Below are positions 44,492 to 57,617 of a stretch of 64,000 nucleotides of DNA, piece after piece. The stretch lies in the NCBI GenBank assembly GCA_030696305.1, contig JAUYSP010000056.1, forward strand, positions 1-64,000, written 5' to 3'. Below the pieces are notes generated by a model that was not told the origin of the DNA, searched no databases, and saw nothing but the letters and a program-made list of their open reading frames with translations. Each line of letters starts with the position of its first letter. The first letter of the stretch is position 1. The stretch is from Legionellaceae bacterium. GTDB lineage: Bacteria; Pseudomonadota; Gammaproteobacteria; Legionellales; Legionellaceae. The position numbers were made by a program, and so were the translations under genes.

Positions 44492-46138
44492 ATGACGATA
44501 ACTCGAAAAATGTTAGTTACTAGTGCGTTGCCTTATGCCAATGGTCACCTGCATTTAGGTCATCTAGTTGAACATATCCAAACTGATATTTGGGTGCGAA
44601 CACACAAGATGCTAGGGCATGAATGCATTAGTCTCTGTGGCGATGATGCTCACGGAACTCCCATTATGTTGAAAGCAGAGCAACTGGGTATTTCTCCCGA
44701 AGAGCTAACAGCCGACATGCAACGAAGTCATGAGCATGATTTTGTGCGGTTTGGTATTCAGTATGATTGTTACCATACAACGCATTCAGATGAAAACAAA
44801 ACACTTGTAACGGATATCTATAATAAATTGCATGCTCGAGGAGACATTGTGCAGCGTACAATCTCCCAAGCATATGATCCGGTAAAAAATATTTTTTTAC
44901 CGGATCGGTATGTGAAAGGGACGTGCCCTCAATGCAAGACAACTGATCAATATGGTGATAGTTGTGAATCTTGCGGTGCAACATATGCACCAACTGATCT
45001 AATCGATCCGGTGTCTGCTATTTCAGGTGCAACACCCATTGAAAAAGACTCAGAACATTATTTTTTTGATTTATTACGTTATGAAGATTTGTTAAAGACG
45101 TGGACACGAAGTGGTTGTTTACAGAGCGAAGTTGCTAATAAATTGGATGAGTGGTTTAAGGCTGGTTTGAAATCTTGGGATATTTCTCGTGATGCGCCGT
45201 ATTTTGGATTTGTTATTCCTGGGACTGTCGATAAATATTTTTATGTCTGGCTAGATGCTCCTATCGGTTACATGGCTAGTTTTAAAAAATATTGTGATCA
45301 ATCTGGTGTTTCGTTTGCTGAATATTGGGATAAAGATTCAGAGACGGAACTTTATCATTTTGTAGGAAAAGACATCGTATATTTTCACGCACTGTTTTGG
45401 CCTGCTATGCTTGCTGGTAGTGATCACCGGTTACCTACTTCTATTTTCACCCATGGTTTTTTGACAGTAAATGGGCAAAAAATGTCAAAATCACGCGGTA
45501 CATTTATTGAAGCTCGTAAGTATCTAGAACATCTAAATCCTGAATATTTGAGATATTATTTTGCGGCTAAATTGAATGGTAAGGCTGAAGATTTAGATCT
45601 GAATTTTAATGATTTCATGAGCCGAGTGAATGCGGATCTCATCGGTAAAGTTGTTAATATTGCGAGCCGTTGTGCGGGGTTTATTAATAAACGTTTCGAT
45701 AATCAGTTATCTGATTCTTTAGCCGAGCCTGCATTATACACTTCCTTAACTGCTGCAAGATCCACTATTCAAGAGGCATTTTTGCAACGCGATTATGCTC
45801 GAGCCATTCGTCACATTATGGATTGCGCGGATCGAGTAAATCAATATATTGATGCAGAAAAGCCATGGATCTTAGCTAAAGACGAATCTACTTTACCCAA
45901 GGTACAAGCGGTATGTACTATGGGTTTGAATCTATTTCGTGTGTTGATGACTTATTTGAAGCCCGTACTGCCTGTAATGGCTAGTAATTCTGAAACCTTT
46001 TTGAATTGTTCTGCATTTGTATGGGAAAGTATTGATGAACCGTTATTAAATCACACTATCAATTCTTTTGTACCGCTTATGACTCGCGTTGAACAAGCAA
46101 AAATAGATGAGCTATTGGCTAGCATGAAGGTCAATTGA
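44492..46138 (+). CDS. metG: methionyl-tRNA synthetase
   Basis: 548 residues. Charges tRNA-Met. HIGH-type motif HLGH at 21-24 ([13 protein letters not shown]), zinc knuckle with CPQC and CESC around 146-163, and the KMSKS loop ([10 protein letters not shown]) near 330. Start at ATG 44492, giving the family N-terminus; the frame opens 39 nt earlier at a GTG inside the promoter. It stops at the anticodon-binding helical domain and lacks the C-terminal tRNA-binding (EMAPII-like) dimerisation domain of the 676-residue E. coli enzyme, so it may be monomeric. rsxB starts one base after the stop. Confidence 0.95.
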   Translation: MTITRKMLVTSALPYANGHLHLGHLVEHIQTDIWVRTHKMLGHECISLCGDDAHGTPIMLKAEQLGISPEELTADMQRSHEHDFVRFGIQYDCYHTTHSDENKTLVTDIYNKLHARGDIVQRTISQAYDPVKNIFLPDRYVKGTCPQCKTTDQYGDSCESCGATYAPTDLIDPVSAISGATPIEKDSEHYFFDLLRYEDLLKTWTRSGCLQSEVANKLDEWFKAGLKSWDISRDAPYFGFVIPGTVDKYFYVWLDAPIGYMASFKKYCDQSGVSFAEYWDKDSETELYHFVGKDIVYFHALFWPAMLAGSDHRLPTSIFTHGFLTVNGQKMSKSRGTFIEARKYLEHLNPEYLRYYFAAKLNGKAEDLDLNFNDFMSRVNADLIGKVVNIASRCAGFINKRFDNQLSDSLAEPALYTSLTAARSTIQEAFLQRDYARAIRHIMDCADRVNQYIDAEKPWILAKDESTLPKVQAVCTMGLNLFRVLMTYLKPVLPVMASNSETFLNCSAFVWESIDEPLLNHTINSFVPLMTRVEQAKIDELLASMKVN

Positions 46139-46139
46139 G

Positions 46140-46763
46140 ATGGTGTCTGCAAAGGAAATTGACGCATTATTACCACAAACTCAATGTGGTGAGTGTGGTT
46201 ACCCTGGATGTATGCCTTATGCACAAGCGTTGGCTGTCGGTGCTGCGCCGATTGATCGTTGTCCACCGGGAGGTGTAAAAACGGTGCAGGCATTAGGTGA
46301 GTTATTGCAGATCAATCACACGCCCTATTTGGAAACGGCACAACTTAATACCCGATCACCGGCCTTAGCAATTATTCGTGAAGCGGAATGTATTGGTTGC
46401 ACTAAATGCATTCAAGCTTGTCCAGTTGATGCTATTATTGGCGCAGCCAAGCATATGCACACCATTATTGAGCACGAATGCACGGGGTGTGGATTGTGTG
46501 TTGAGCCATGTCCGGTAGATTGCATCGATATGGTTTCGTTGCCCATGACAGATCAATCGCCTTATGACCCTGATTTGGCTCGTTCACGATATAACGCAAA
46601 AAAAGTCCGTATCTTGCGGAATGAACAAGAGAGTCAGCAACGATATCGTCAACAACGCAAACTCGCGACGGATAATCATGATCGACAAACGGACGTTGAT
46701 GCAAAGCAAGATTATATTTTGCGCGCATTGCAGCGGGTGCAGGGTAAGAAAAAGCATGATTAA
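46140..46763 (+). CDS. rsxB: RsxB/RnfB-type iron-sulfur protein, solitary
   Basis: 207 residues. Four-cysteine Fe4S domain with C16, C19, C24 and C41 (QCGECGYPGC...CPPGG), then two 4Fe-4S ferredoxin motifs at C84-C94 and C114-C124. Unlike E. coli RsxB there is no N-terminal membrane helix, and a basic/Gln-rich tail follows the ferredoxins. No other rnf/rsx subunit is nearby. It lies in metG-rsxB-nth; in several gammaproteobacteria a lone rnfB-like gene sits next to nth. It may serve as an electron carrier to the Fe4S enzyme Nth or to another partner, which is inference. Confidence 0.88.
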   Translation: MVSAKEIDALLPQTQCGECGYPGCMPYAQALAVGAAPIDRCPPGGVKTVQALGELLQINHTPYLETAQLNTRSPALAIIREAECIGCTKCIQACPVDAIIGAAKHMHTIIEHECTGCGLCVEPCPVDCIDMVSLPMTDQSPYDPDLARSRYNAKKVRILRNEQESQQRYRQQRKLATDNHDRQTDVDAKQDYILRALQRVQGKKKHD

Positions 46764-47400
46764 AGCAATTCGCCGCCTTATTTTTGAACGATTTCGTGCA
46801 AAAAATTCGCATCCTACGACTGAGTTGATATATAACTCGCCGTTTGAATTGCTTATTGCCGTGATTTTATCTGCGCAAGCAACGGATGTAAGTGTGAATA
46901 AGGCTACTGCGATATTGTTTCCGATTGCAAACACTCCCGAAATGATCGTCGCTCTGGGCGAAAACCGATTAAAAACATATATTAAAACAATTGGTCTCTA
47001 TAATACTAAAGCTACAAATATCATTAAAACATGCCAATTATTAATCAGTCAGTATAAAAGCCAAGTTCCCAATACACGAGAAGCGTTGGAAAAACTACCA
47101 GGGGTTGGCCGCAAAACAGCAAATGTTGTGTTAAATACAGCCTTTGGACAAGCAACCATGGCAGTCGATACCCATATTTTTCGGGTAGCTAATCGCACGG
47201 GCATCGCGCCGGGGAAAACGCCACTAGCTGTCGAATTGGCATTGTTAAAATCGATTGACAACGAATTTTTACAGGATGCTCATCACTGGTTAATTTTACA
47301 TGGCCGATATGTCTGCACTGCACGAAAACCGCATTGTGGCTCTTGCCTGATTCGAGATCTGTGTGAGTATCGAGGCGTTACTAGTTGCGCGTTATTTTAA
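46756..47400 (+). CDS. nth: endonuclease III
   Basis: 214 residues. Bifunctional DNA glycosylase/AP lyase for oxidised pyrimidines. Helix-hairpin-helix LPGVGRKTANVV with the catalytic lysine K120, catalytic aspartate D138 (MAVDTHIFR) and the 4Fe-4S cluster cysteines C187-x6-C194-x2-C197-x5-C203. ATG 46756 overlaps the rsxB stop by 8 nt; the longer open frame from 46564 is rejected because it lies inside rsxB. Confidence 0.95.
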   Translation: MIKAIRRLIFERFRAKNSHPTTELIYNSPFELLIAVILSAQATDVSVNKATAILFPIANTPEMIVALGENRLKTYIKTIGLYNTKATNIIKTCQLLISQYKSQVPNTREALEKLPGVGRKTANVVLNTAFGQATMAVDTHIFRVANRTGIAPGKTPLAVELALLKSIDNEFLQDAHHWLILHGRYVCTARKPHCGSCLIRDLCEYRGVTSCALF

Positions 47401-47533
47401 TTGGTAAACAATTCCTAAATTTTCCGTGGTACTGTATTTTTTAAAACTATAAGCTAAACTTTTAGCATTAAGAAAACTTATTGAGCTGATCGTCGTTGCG
47501 TTTAGTGTAAAGCATGTTTGCCAAGGAGTGCAC

Positions 47534-48943
47534 ATGAACAATTATGGAAAAATATCTTTTAAAAATAAAATTATTATAATCGGTTTTGGAAGCATCGGAC
47601 GTGCTCTTTTACCTGTTTTATTTAAAAAATTTGATGTGCAACCGTCTCAAATAAATATCATTGCAAATGATGACTCTGGCATTGAGATTGTTCGAAAGTT
47701 TAATGTGCCTTTTGAGTTAATAACTATCACGGCGAAAAATTATATTTCAACTTTGGATGCTGTACTTAATGAAAATGATTTTTTAATTAACTTATCTGTT
47801 GATGTGTCTAGTTTGTCTCTGATTGAATTTTGTAATGAAAAAAATGCATTTTACATGGATACATCAACAGAACCTTGGAAAGAGCAATTTTGTTCCCATA
47901 ATTTGTTGCCGGCTGACCGTACTAACTATATGTTGCGAGAACATCTTTTAAAATTAAAAAATCAAGTGAGTAAAACCGCTATTTTAACTCATGGGGCTAA
48001 TCCAGGTCTTATTTCACACTTTTTAAAGCAAGCCTTGTTGAATATGGCAAATGATAATGGCCTGAATATTGATAAGCCCAAGCATGCTAACGACTGGGCA
48101 GAGCTTGCTAGAAGACTGGATATTAAAGTCATTCATGTAGCTGAACGAGACACGCAAATTTCTAGTTTACCTAAGATACCAGGAGAGTTTGTAAACACAT
48201 GGTCTGTACCTGGCTTGATTGCAGAGGGATTGCAACCCGCAGAATTAGGGTGGGGCACACATGAACGGCACTGGCCTCGAGACGCTCACATTCATGAAAT
48301 AGGTTGTCAAAGTGCTATTTTTTTAAATAGACCAGGTGCTGACACCCAAGTGCGTTCTTGGACACCGTCTCATGGTTCTTTCCATGGTTTTTTAATTACA
48401 CATCCTGAGACATCGTCCATTGCCGAGTATTTAACTATAAAAAATGGTTCTAATGTGGAATATAGACCTACAGTTCACTATGCATATTGTCCCTGCCCTG
48501 ATGCAGTCCTTTCTTTGCTTGAATTACGTCATAGAGAGTGGCGGTCTCAACCAAGTAGTCGGTTGATTTGTAATGATGTTACCAGTGGAATCGATGAGCT
48601 TGGTGTTTTATTGATGGGAAATAAAAAAGGCGCATATTGGTTTGGCTCCACTTTATCTATCGAAGAAGCCCGTCAAATAGCGCCGTTCAATAATGCAACA
48701 AGTCTACAAGTAGTCGCAGGGGTTGTTGCAGGCATGATGTGGGCTCTTGAACACCCAAATGAAGGACTTGTGGAGCCAGAGTGCATTGATCATCAATATA
48801 TTTTAGATATTGCGTTGCCTTATTTGGGCGAAGTTGCAGGGTATTATACCGAGTGGACTCCGCTACATAATCGAGAGTTGTTATTTTCAGAAGAGTTAGA
48901 TCATACTGACCCGTGGCAATTTATTAATATTAGAGTGAATTAA
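47534..48943 (+). CDS. hss: homospermidine synthase
   Basis: 469 residues. NAD-dependent transfer of aminobutyl groups to form sym-homospermidine from putrescine (and spermidine). N-terminal Rossmann region GFGSIGRAL near 17-25, and family blocks DTSTEPWKEQF, THGANPGLISHFLKQAL, WGTHERHWPRDAHIHEIGCQ and GVVAGMMWALEHPNEG. ATG 47534 is preceded by AAGGAG five bases earlier; the in-frame GTG at 47528 overlaps that site, so it is excluded. Stands alone, with 133 nt to nth, in which a small palindrome (gctaaa-ct-tttagc) occurs. It indicates that homospermidine is a polyamine of the organism. Confidence 0.92.
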   Translation: MNNYGKISFKNKIIIIGFGSIGRALLPVLFKKFDVQPSQINIIANDDSGIEIVRKFNVPFELITITAKNYISTLDAVLNENDFLINLSVDVSSLSLIEFCNEKNAFYMDTSTEPWKEQFCSHNLLPADRTNYMLREHLLKLKNQVSKTAILTHGANPGLISHFLKQALLNMANDNGLNIDKPKHANDWAELARRLDIKVIHVAERDTQISSLPKIPGEFVNTWSVPGLIAEGLQPAELGWGTHERHWPRDAHIHEIGCQSAIFLNRPGADTQVRSWTPSHGSFHGFLITHPETSSIAEYLTIKNGSNVEYRPTVHYAYCPCPDAVLSLLELRHREWRSQPSSRLICNDVTSGIDELGVLLMGNKKGAYWFGSTLSIEEARQIAPFNNATSLQVVAGVVAGMMWALEHPNEGLVEPECIDHQYILDIALPYLGEVAGYYTEWTPLHNRELLFSEELDHTDPWQFINIRVN

Positions 48944-48955
48944 GACATTCAATGC

Positions 48956-48972
48956 TCCGGTGAAACACCGGA
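48956..48972. terminator. hairpin between convergent hss and glmU
   Basis: TCCGGTG-AAA-CACCGGA, a perfect 7-bp GC-rich stem with a 3-nt loop, 12 nt after the hss stop. The following sequence is only weakly T-rich (ttctatctctaattt). It could end transcription from both sides. Confidence 0.55.
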
Positions 48973-49027
48973 TTCTATCTCTAATTTGTCACTATATAAT
49001 CGAATAGTTTCATTGCGAGACTACCGC

Positions 49028-50467
49028 CTATCTATCACTCTTTTTTGTAGGTCGCGTCCAACCATATATTGTTTTTTGAACAGAAGTGGTTAAGGTAAGC
49101 TCTCCTGGTGGTACATTTTTTCGAATCGTACTGCCAGCGCCAATAGTAGCGTTTCGGCCGATGGTGACTGGGGCGACCAGTTGCGTATCCGAGCCAATGT
49201 GTACACCATCTTCAATCTCAGTATGGTGCTTATTTGCACCGTCATAATTACAAGTAATTGTACCTGCTCCAATGTTGACATCAGATCCTAATGTAACGTC
49301 TCCTAAGTAGCTTAAATGACTTGCCTTACTGCCAGCGCCGAATACTGCATTTTTGGCTTCGACAAAATTACCAATTTTACAATTTTCAGCTAAACGCGTA
49401 CCAGGTCTAATGCGAGTAAATGGGCCAACGTGACTTCCATCTCCAATGACACAATCCTCAAGAATGCTGTTTGCGAGAATTTTACAATTATCACCTACTG
49501 TAACATTGGTTAATATGCAGTTTGGTTCAATGATACAGTTATTTCCGAGCGAAACATTACCGCGAAAAAGGTTATTAATGTCAATGAAAACATCTCGGCC
49601 GCACTTTAATTCCCCGCGTACATCGATGCGTGTTGCATCCGCCAACGTAACGCTGTCTTGCATGAGTTGGTTTGCAATTCTAGATTGAAAGGCTCTTTCT
49701 ACCATTTGCAATTGCACGCGATCATTAACTCCTTGTACATCCATAGGGTCGTTTGCCTCAATAGAATATATGGGCAATTTATCAGCCACGGCCATAGCTA
49801 TAATTTCAGTTAAATAATATTCTTTTTGCGCATTGTTATTACCTAGTCTAGGCAACCAGCGCTTCAGGTCAATCGCTTTAACACAACAGATCCCGGTGTA
49901 AATTTCTCGAATTTTTTTTTGTTCTGCCGATGCATCTTTTTCTTCAATAATAGCGCATATTTTATCAAATTCGTTACGAAGAATTCGTCCTAACCCAAAT
50001 GGATTGGGTAAGGTGGTTACCAATAAACCAAGTGCTGTCTCCTTGAGATTTAAATCTTGGCCAGCTTCGTTTTTAATATCAGCGTTAAAAGAACTAGGTG
50101 CCTCTTTGTTAAGTAGTGAATTAATTAATGAACAGATTGTGTCTGTTTTAATAAGAGGTACGTCAGCGGAAAGAATCAAAACAGTTGCGTCAGTAGGGAT
50201 ATTCGGTAATGCTTGCAATACCGCATGACCTGTTCCTAATTGTTCGGTTTGTTTTACCCAATTTATTGGCAGATGATTAAATACTTGTTTAATATACTCA
50301 GCTTGATGACCAATGATGGCATGAATCATTGCTGGATTTAAATTCATGGCAGTTTTTATTACGTGCTCAAACATAGGCATGCCGCCTATTTTATGGAGAA
50401 CTTTGGGGATATCCGAGTGCATGCGCGTGCCCATGCCGGCAGCTAAAATAATGATGTGTAATGACAT
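49028..50467 (-). CDS. glmU: bifunctional GlmU (UDP-GlcNAc pyrophosphorylase / GlcN-1-P acetyltransferase)
   Basis: 479 residues. Makes UDP-N-acetylglucosamine for peptidoglycan and LPS. N-terminal nucleotidyltransferase domain with LAAGMGTRM...PKVLHKIGG, then a left-handed beta-helix of hexapeptide repeats from about 250 to 450 with the acetyltransferase residues (RPGTRLAENCKIGNFVEAKN, IGAGTITCNYDGANKH). It is some 20-25 residues longer than usual because of an insertion around 120-150 in the uridyltransferase domain (SFNADIKNEAGQDLNLKE). Divergent from atpI. Confidence 0.95.
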   Translation of the reverse strand: MSLHIIILAAGMGTRMHSDIPKVLHKIGGMPMFEHVIKTAMNLNPAMIHAIIGHQAEYIKQVFNHLPINWVKQTEQLGTGHAVLQALPNIPTDATVLILSADVPLIKTDTICSLINSLLNKEAPSSFNADIKNEAGQDLNLKETALGLLVTTLPNPFGLGRILRNEFDKICAIIEEKDASAEQKKIREIYTGICCVKAIDLKRWLPRLGNNNAQKEYYLTEIIAMAVADKLPIYSIEANDPMDVQGVNDRVQLQMVERAFQSRIANQLMQDSVTLADATRIDVRGELKCGRDVFIDINNLFRGNVSLGNNCIIEPNCILTNVTVGDNCKILANSILEDCVIGDGSHVGPFTRIRPGTRLAENCKIGNFVEAKNAVFGAGSKASHLSYLGDVTLGSDVNIGAGTITCNYDGANKHHTEIEDGVHIGSDTQLVAPVTIGRNATIGAGSTIRKNVPPGELTLTTSVQKTIYGWTRPTKKSDR

Positions 50468-50547
50468 AGTATTTAAGTTTTATTGCTATTTCTAAGAGGA
50501 TAGCATTGAACTGTGTGAAAATATAGAAAAAAACGTACGCATTGATA

Positions 50548-50576
50548 TTGCGAATTCAAATTGATTACTTTATAAT
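50548..50576 (+). promoter_or_regulatory. promoter of the atp operon
   Basis: TTGCGA (50548-50553) and a perfect TATAAT (50571-50576) separated by 17 nt. Predicted start near 50583, 22 nt before the atpI GTG, with AAAAAGGTGAG as leader and Shine-Dalgarno. This is the best sigma70-type promoter in the window and sits in the 137-bp gap between divergent glmU and atpI. Confidence 0.7.
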
Positions 50577-50604
50577 TCTGCGCACAAAAAGGTGAGTATA
50601 TAAA

Positions 50605-51820
<1,216 letters not shown>

Positions 51821-51840
51821 TTTTTAACATTGTCCATTAA

Positions 51841-52140
<300 letters not shown>

Positions 52141-52181
52141 TTTAATGCCTTTGTATTCTAATTTGTAGAGGAGATATCGCT

Positions 52182-52652
52182 TTGGAGATCAATTTAACAC
52201 TGGTTATACAAATGCTGGTATTTGCCGCATTCGTGTGGTTTACCATGAAGTTTGTTTGGCCTCCTTTGCAGAAGGCTTTAGAAGAGCGCCAAAGTAAGAT
52301 TGCTGATGGATTAGCGGCTGCTGAAAGAGGACGTCGAGAGCTTGAATTAGCACAGCATCGAGTGACTGACGAAATTAAACACGCAAAAGCTCAAGCCGCA
52401 GAAATTATTGAAAAGGCAAATTTTCGTGCAGCACAACTTGTAGAGGAAGCGAAAGACGATGCCCGTCAACAAGCTGATCATTTGGCTAAAGTTGCCAGTG
52501 AGCATATCGTGCAAGAAGTAAACCGAGCCCGAGATGCTTTACGCAAAGATGTCGGGCGTTTAGCTGTTGCTGGCGCTGAGAAAATTCTGATGCGTGAAAT
52601 TGATGAACAGCGTAATAGCGTGTTGATTGATAATTTGATTGAAGAGATTTGA
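52182..52652 (+). CDS. atpF: F1Fo ATP synthase subunit b
   Basis: 156 residues. One N-terminal membrane helix (about 5-24, [22 protein letters not shown]), then a long amphipathic coiled coil of the peripheral stalk. It starts with TTG at 52182: GAGGAGATAT lies 8 nt before it, and there is no in-frame ATG or GTG until residue 11, inside the membrane helix. The C-terminal end is normal. Confidence 0.94.
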   Translation: MEINLTLVIQMLVFAAFVWFTMKFVWPPLQKALEERQSKIADGLAAAERGRRELELAQHRVTDEIKHAKAQAAEIIEKANFRAAQLVEEAKDDARQQADHLAKVASEHIVQEVNRARDALRKDVGRLAVAGAEKILMREIDEQRNSVLIDNLIEEI

Positions 52653-52653
52653 T

Positions 52654-53202
52654 ATGTCAGATAACAACACTGTGGCAAGACCGTATGCTAAGGCTGTATT
52701 TGAATTCGCTTTACAATCTAAGCAAATAAGTGAGTGGTCTGATATCCTAGGATTTTTGGGGCAGGTTGTCTCTGATCCTTTAGCCTTGCAGTTTATTCGT
52801 AATCCGTCAACTACGCCGGAACAACAAAGTGAACTGTTGCTATCGATTGTTACACAACTTCATCCAGTGAAGGATCAAACTCATGTAGTCAATTTGTTAC
52901 ATTTGCTTGCTCAAAATAAACGGTTACTTGTGTTGCCTAGTATTTGTTCCCAATATGATACATTGCGTGCTGAGCATGAAAAAACATTAACAGTAGACGT
53001 GATTGCGTTTGCTCCGTTAACGCGTGATCAAGAAGAACGACTAATCAAACGATTGAGTGAACGGTTACAACGTAGTGTTACATTAAATGTGAGCATCGAT
53101 AAGTCCCTTCACGGTGGCGCTATTATTCGAGCTGGTCATTTGGTGTTTGATGCCTCAGTTGCGACCCAAATAAAGAAACTTAGTGCCAATTTGGCTGCTT
53201 AA
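52654..53202 (+). CDS. atpH: F1Fo ATP synthase subunit delta
   Basis: 182 residues. Peripheral-stalk cap joining F1 to the b subunit. Family blocks [15 protein letters not shown] at the N-terminus and VDKS-like [17 protein letters not shown] near the C-terminus (conserved D-x-S-L-x-G-G). ATG 52654 lies one base after the atpF stop; the longer frame from 52639 is within atpF. Confidence 0.94.
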   Translation: MSDNNTVARPYAKAVFEFALQSKQISEWSDILGFLGQVVSDPLALQFIRNPSTTPEQQSELLLSIVTQLHPVKDQTHVVNLLHLLAQNKRLLVLPSICSQYDTLRAEHEKTLTVDVIAFAPLTRDQEERLIKRLSERLQRSVTLNVSIDKSLHGGAIIRAGHLVFDASVATQIKKLSANLAA

Positions 53203-53224
53203 TGCTTATACGAGGATAGATTCC

Positions 53225-54778
53225 ATGTCAGAACAAGTCGCTTTAAATCCATCTGAAATTAGCGAATTACTTAAAAAAAGAATTGAAAAATTTGCAATAT
53301 CTTCAGAAGCTCGTGATGAAGGCAAAATAGCGAGTATTAAAGACGGTATCGCACGTTTGCACGGTTTAGATGAAGTAATGCAAGGGGAAATGGTCGAATT
53401 TCAAGATGATATCTATGGTTTAGCGCTGAATTTAGAACGTGATTCAGTGGGTGTCGTTATTCTTGGTGATTCAAGTACTCTACGCGAAGGAATGAAGGGA
53501 AAGTGTACAGGACGGATTTTGGAAGTTCCTGTTGGTTATAATCTGTTAGGTCGAGTAGTTGACGCGTTGGGTAACCCAATCGATGGCAAAGGCCCAATAG
53601 AAGCAGACCGTTTGTCTCCAATCGAAAAAGTAGCTCCTGGTGTTATTGCCCGGAAGTCCGTTGATGAACCAGTACAAACAGGACTAAAAGCAATTGATGC
53701 AATGGTTCCTGTCGGTCGTGGTCAGCGCGAGTTGATCATTGGTGATCGTCAAACTGGTAAAACAGCAATTGCAATTGATGCGATTATTAATCAGAAGGGT
53801 ACAGGCGTTAAATGCGTATATGTGGCGATCGGACAAAAAGCGTCTTCAGTAGCTGCAATTGTACGTAAATTAGAAGAGCATGATGCACTTGAGCACACGA
53901 TTGTTGTCGTTGCTGGTGCCGCGGATTCTGCAGCGTTGCAATTTATTGCACCTTATTCTGGCTGTACGATGGGTGAGTTTTTCATGGAACGTGGTGAGAA
54001 CGCGCTTATTGTTTATGACGACCTGACCAAGCAGGCGTGGGCTTACCGACAAATTTCTTTGTTACTACGTCGTCCACCAGGTCGAGAAGCTTATCCCGGT
54101 GACATTTTCTATTTGCATTCACGTTTGTTAGAGCGCGCTGCGCGAATTAACTCGGATGAAGTTGCTCGTTTGACTAATGGTGAAGTTCAAGGAAAAACAG
54201 GCTCGTTAACAGCATTGCCTATTATTGAAACGCAAGCAGGTGACGTGTCTGCATTCGTTCCTACCAACGTTATTTCGATCACCGACGGACAGATCTTCCT
54301 TGATGTTAATTTATTTAACTCAGGTATTCGTCCAGCAATTAACTCCGGTTTATCTGTTTCTCGGGTGGGTGGCGCAGCACAAACGAAAATCATGAAAAAA
54401 TTAGGCGGTGGTACACGCTTGGCTCTTGCCCAATTCCGAGAATTAGAAGCATTCTCGCAGTTTGCATCAGATTTGGATGATGCGACACGTAAGCAGCTTG
54501 AACGTGGTCAGCGTATTACGGAATTAATGAAACAAAAGCAATATGCACCATTGTCCGTTGCTGAAATGGGATTATCTTTGTACGCTGCTGAGAAGGGATA
54601 TTTGGATGATGTACCTGTTGCAGAAGTATCGGCTTTTGAAGGAGCACTACAAAGTTATATGCATAGCATGCATGCACCATTGATGGAAAAGATTAACCAA
54701 GCGGGTGCTTATGACGATGCAATTGAGTCGCAATTAAAAGCTGCGGTAGAGGAATTTAAACAGACTGGTAGCTGGTAG
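53225..54778 (+). CDS. atpA: F1Fo ATP synthase subunit alpha
   Basis: 517 residues. Non-catalytic nucleotide-binding subunit of F1. Walker [21 protein letters not shown], and the alpha/beta signature near [17 protein letters not shown] 53225 gives the family N-terminus MSEQ...[17 protein letters not shown] and is preceded by GAGGATAG; the extra upstream frame starts inside atpH. Confidence 0.97.
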   Translation: MSEQVALNPSEISELLKKRIEKFAISSEARDEGKIASIKDGIARLHGLDEVMQGEMVEFQDDIYGLALNLERDSVGVVILGDSSTLREGMKGKCTGRILEVPVGYNLLGRVVDALGNPIDGKGPIEADRLSPIEKVAPGVIARKSVDEPVQTGLKAIDAMVPVGRGQRELIIGDRQTGKTAIAIDAIINQKGTGVKCVYVAIGQKASSVAAIVRKLEEHDALEHTIVVVAGAADSAALQFIAPYSGCTMGEFFMERGENALIVYDDLTKQAWAYRQISLLLRRPPGREAYPGDIFYLHSRLLERAARINSDEVARLTNGEVQGKTGSLTALPIIETQAGDVSAFVPTNVISITDGQIFLDVNLFNSGIRPAINSGLSVSRVGGAAQTKIMKKLGGGTRLALAQFRELEAFSQFASDLDDATRKQLERGQRITELMKQKQYAPLSVAEMGLSLYAAEKGYLDDVPVAEVSAFEGALQSYMHSMHAPLMEKINQAGAYDDAIESQLKAAVEEFKQTGSW

Positions 54779-54786
54779 AGGCGATT

Positions 54787-57041
<2,255 letters not shown>

Positions 57042-57055
57042 GGCAGTCAGAAGAA

Positions 57056-57481
57056 ATGGCTATAACTACGCATTTAGATATTGTTAGTGCCGAACGAGAA
57101 ATATTTTCTGGTTTGGCAGAAATGGTTGTTGCGACGGGTGAGTTGGGTGAAATAGGTATTGTTCCTGGTCATGCGCCGTTATTAACTATTTTAAAGCCAG
57201 GGGAAATTCGAGTTACTCTTCCTGAAGGTACAGAAGTAATTTATTATGTTTCAGGTGGTATGCTTGAAGTTCAACCTTATTATGTTACTGTGCTTGCGGA
57301 TAGTGTTGAGCGAGCCGATCATATTGACGAGGCTGCCGCGTTGGCTGCTAAATCTCGCGCCGAAGAAGCTATTGCGAGTAGAAATACGGATATGGATTAT
57401 TCAGCAGCCGCCGCAGAATTAGCACGAGCAGTCGCGCAAATTCGAGCGTTGGAAAAATTAAGAAAAACATTAAAAGCTTAA
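57056..57481 (+). CDS. atpC: F1Fo ATP synthase subunit epsilon
   Basis: 141 residues. Beta-sandwich plus C-terminal helical hairpin that inhibits ATP hydrolysis. Start taken at ATG 57056 ([12 protein letters not shown] matches the family N-terminus), with weak AGAAGAA before it. ATG 57038 also overlaps the atpD stop (ATGA) and would add six residues; coupling could use it. Last gene of the operon. No strong terminator follows. Confidence 0.94.
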   Translation: MAITTHLDIVSAEREIFSGLAEMVVATGELGEIGIVPGHAPLLTILKPGEIRVTLPEGTEVIYYVSGGMLEVQPYYVTVLADSVERADHIDEAAALAAKSRAEEAIASRNTDMDYSAAAAELARAVAQIRALEKLRKTLKA

Positions 57482-57540
57482 GGTAATTTGACTATAATCT
57501 CAGGTTAATCTGTGCATACTAAGTTGATTATCATTATTAC

Positions 57541-57570
57541 TTGAGCTTATTTTGTAAATTTATGTATTAC
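57541..57570 (+). promoter_or_regulatory. possible promoter of the flavoprotein/kinase pair
   Basis: TTGAGC (57541-57546) and TATTAC (57565-57570) with an 18-nt spacer, 47 nt before the flavoprotein start. Both boxes are only partial matches. The 136-bp gap after atpC shows no terminator, so read-through from the atp operon is also possible. Confidence 0.3.
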
Positions 57571-57617
57571 CGCCCCGCTTTAGGTCGGATATAGCGCAGG
57601 CTGTTGATTGGTGTGTG

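Noticed and set aside
46564-46755. N-terminal extension of nth
   Set aside because: Lies wholly in the rsxB coding sequence; ATG 46756 gives the family start.
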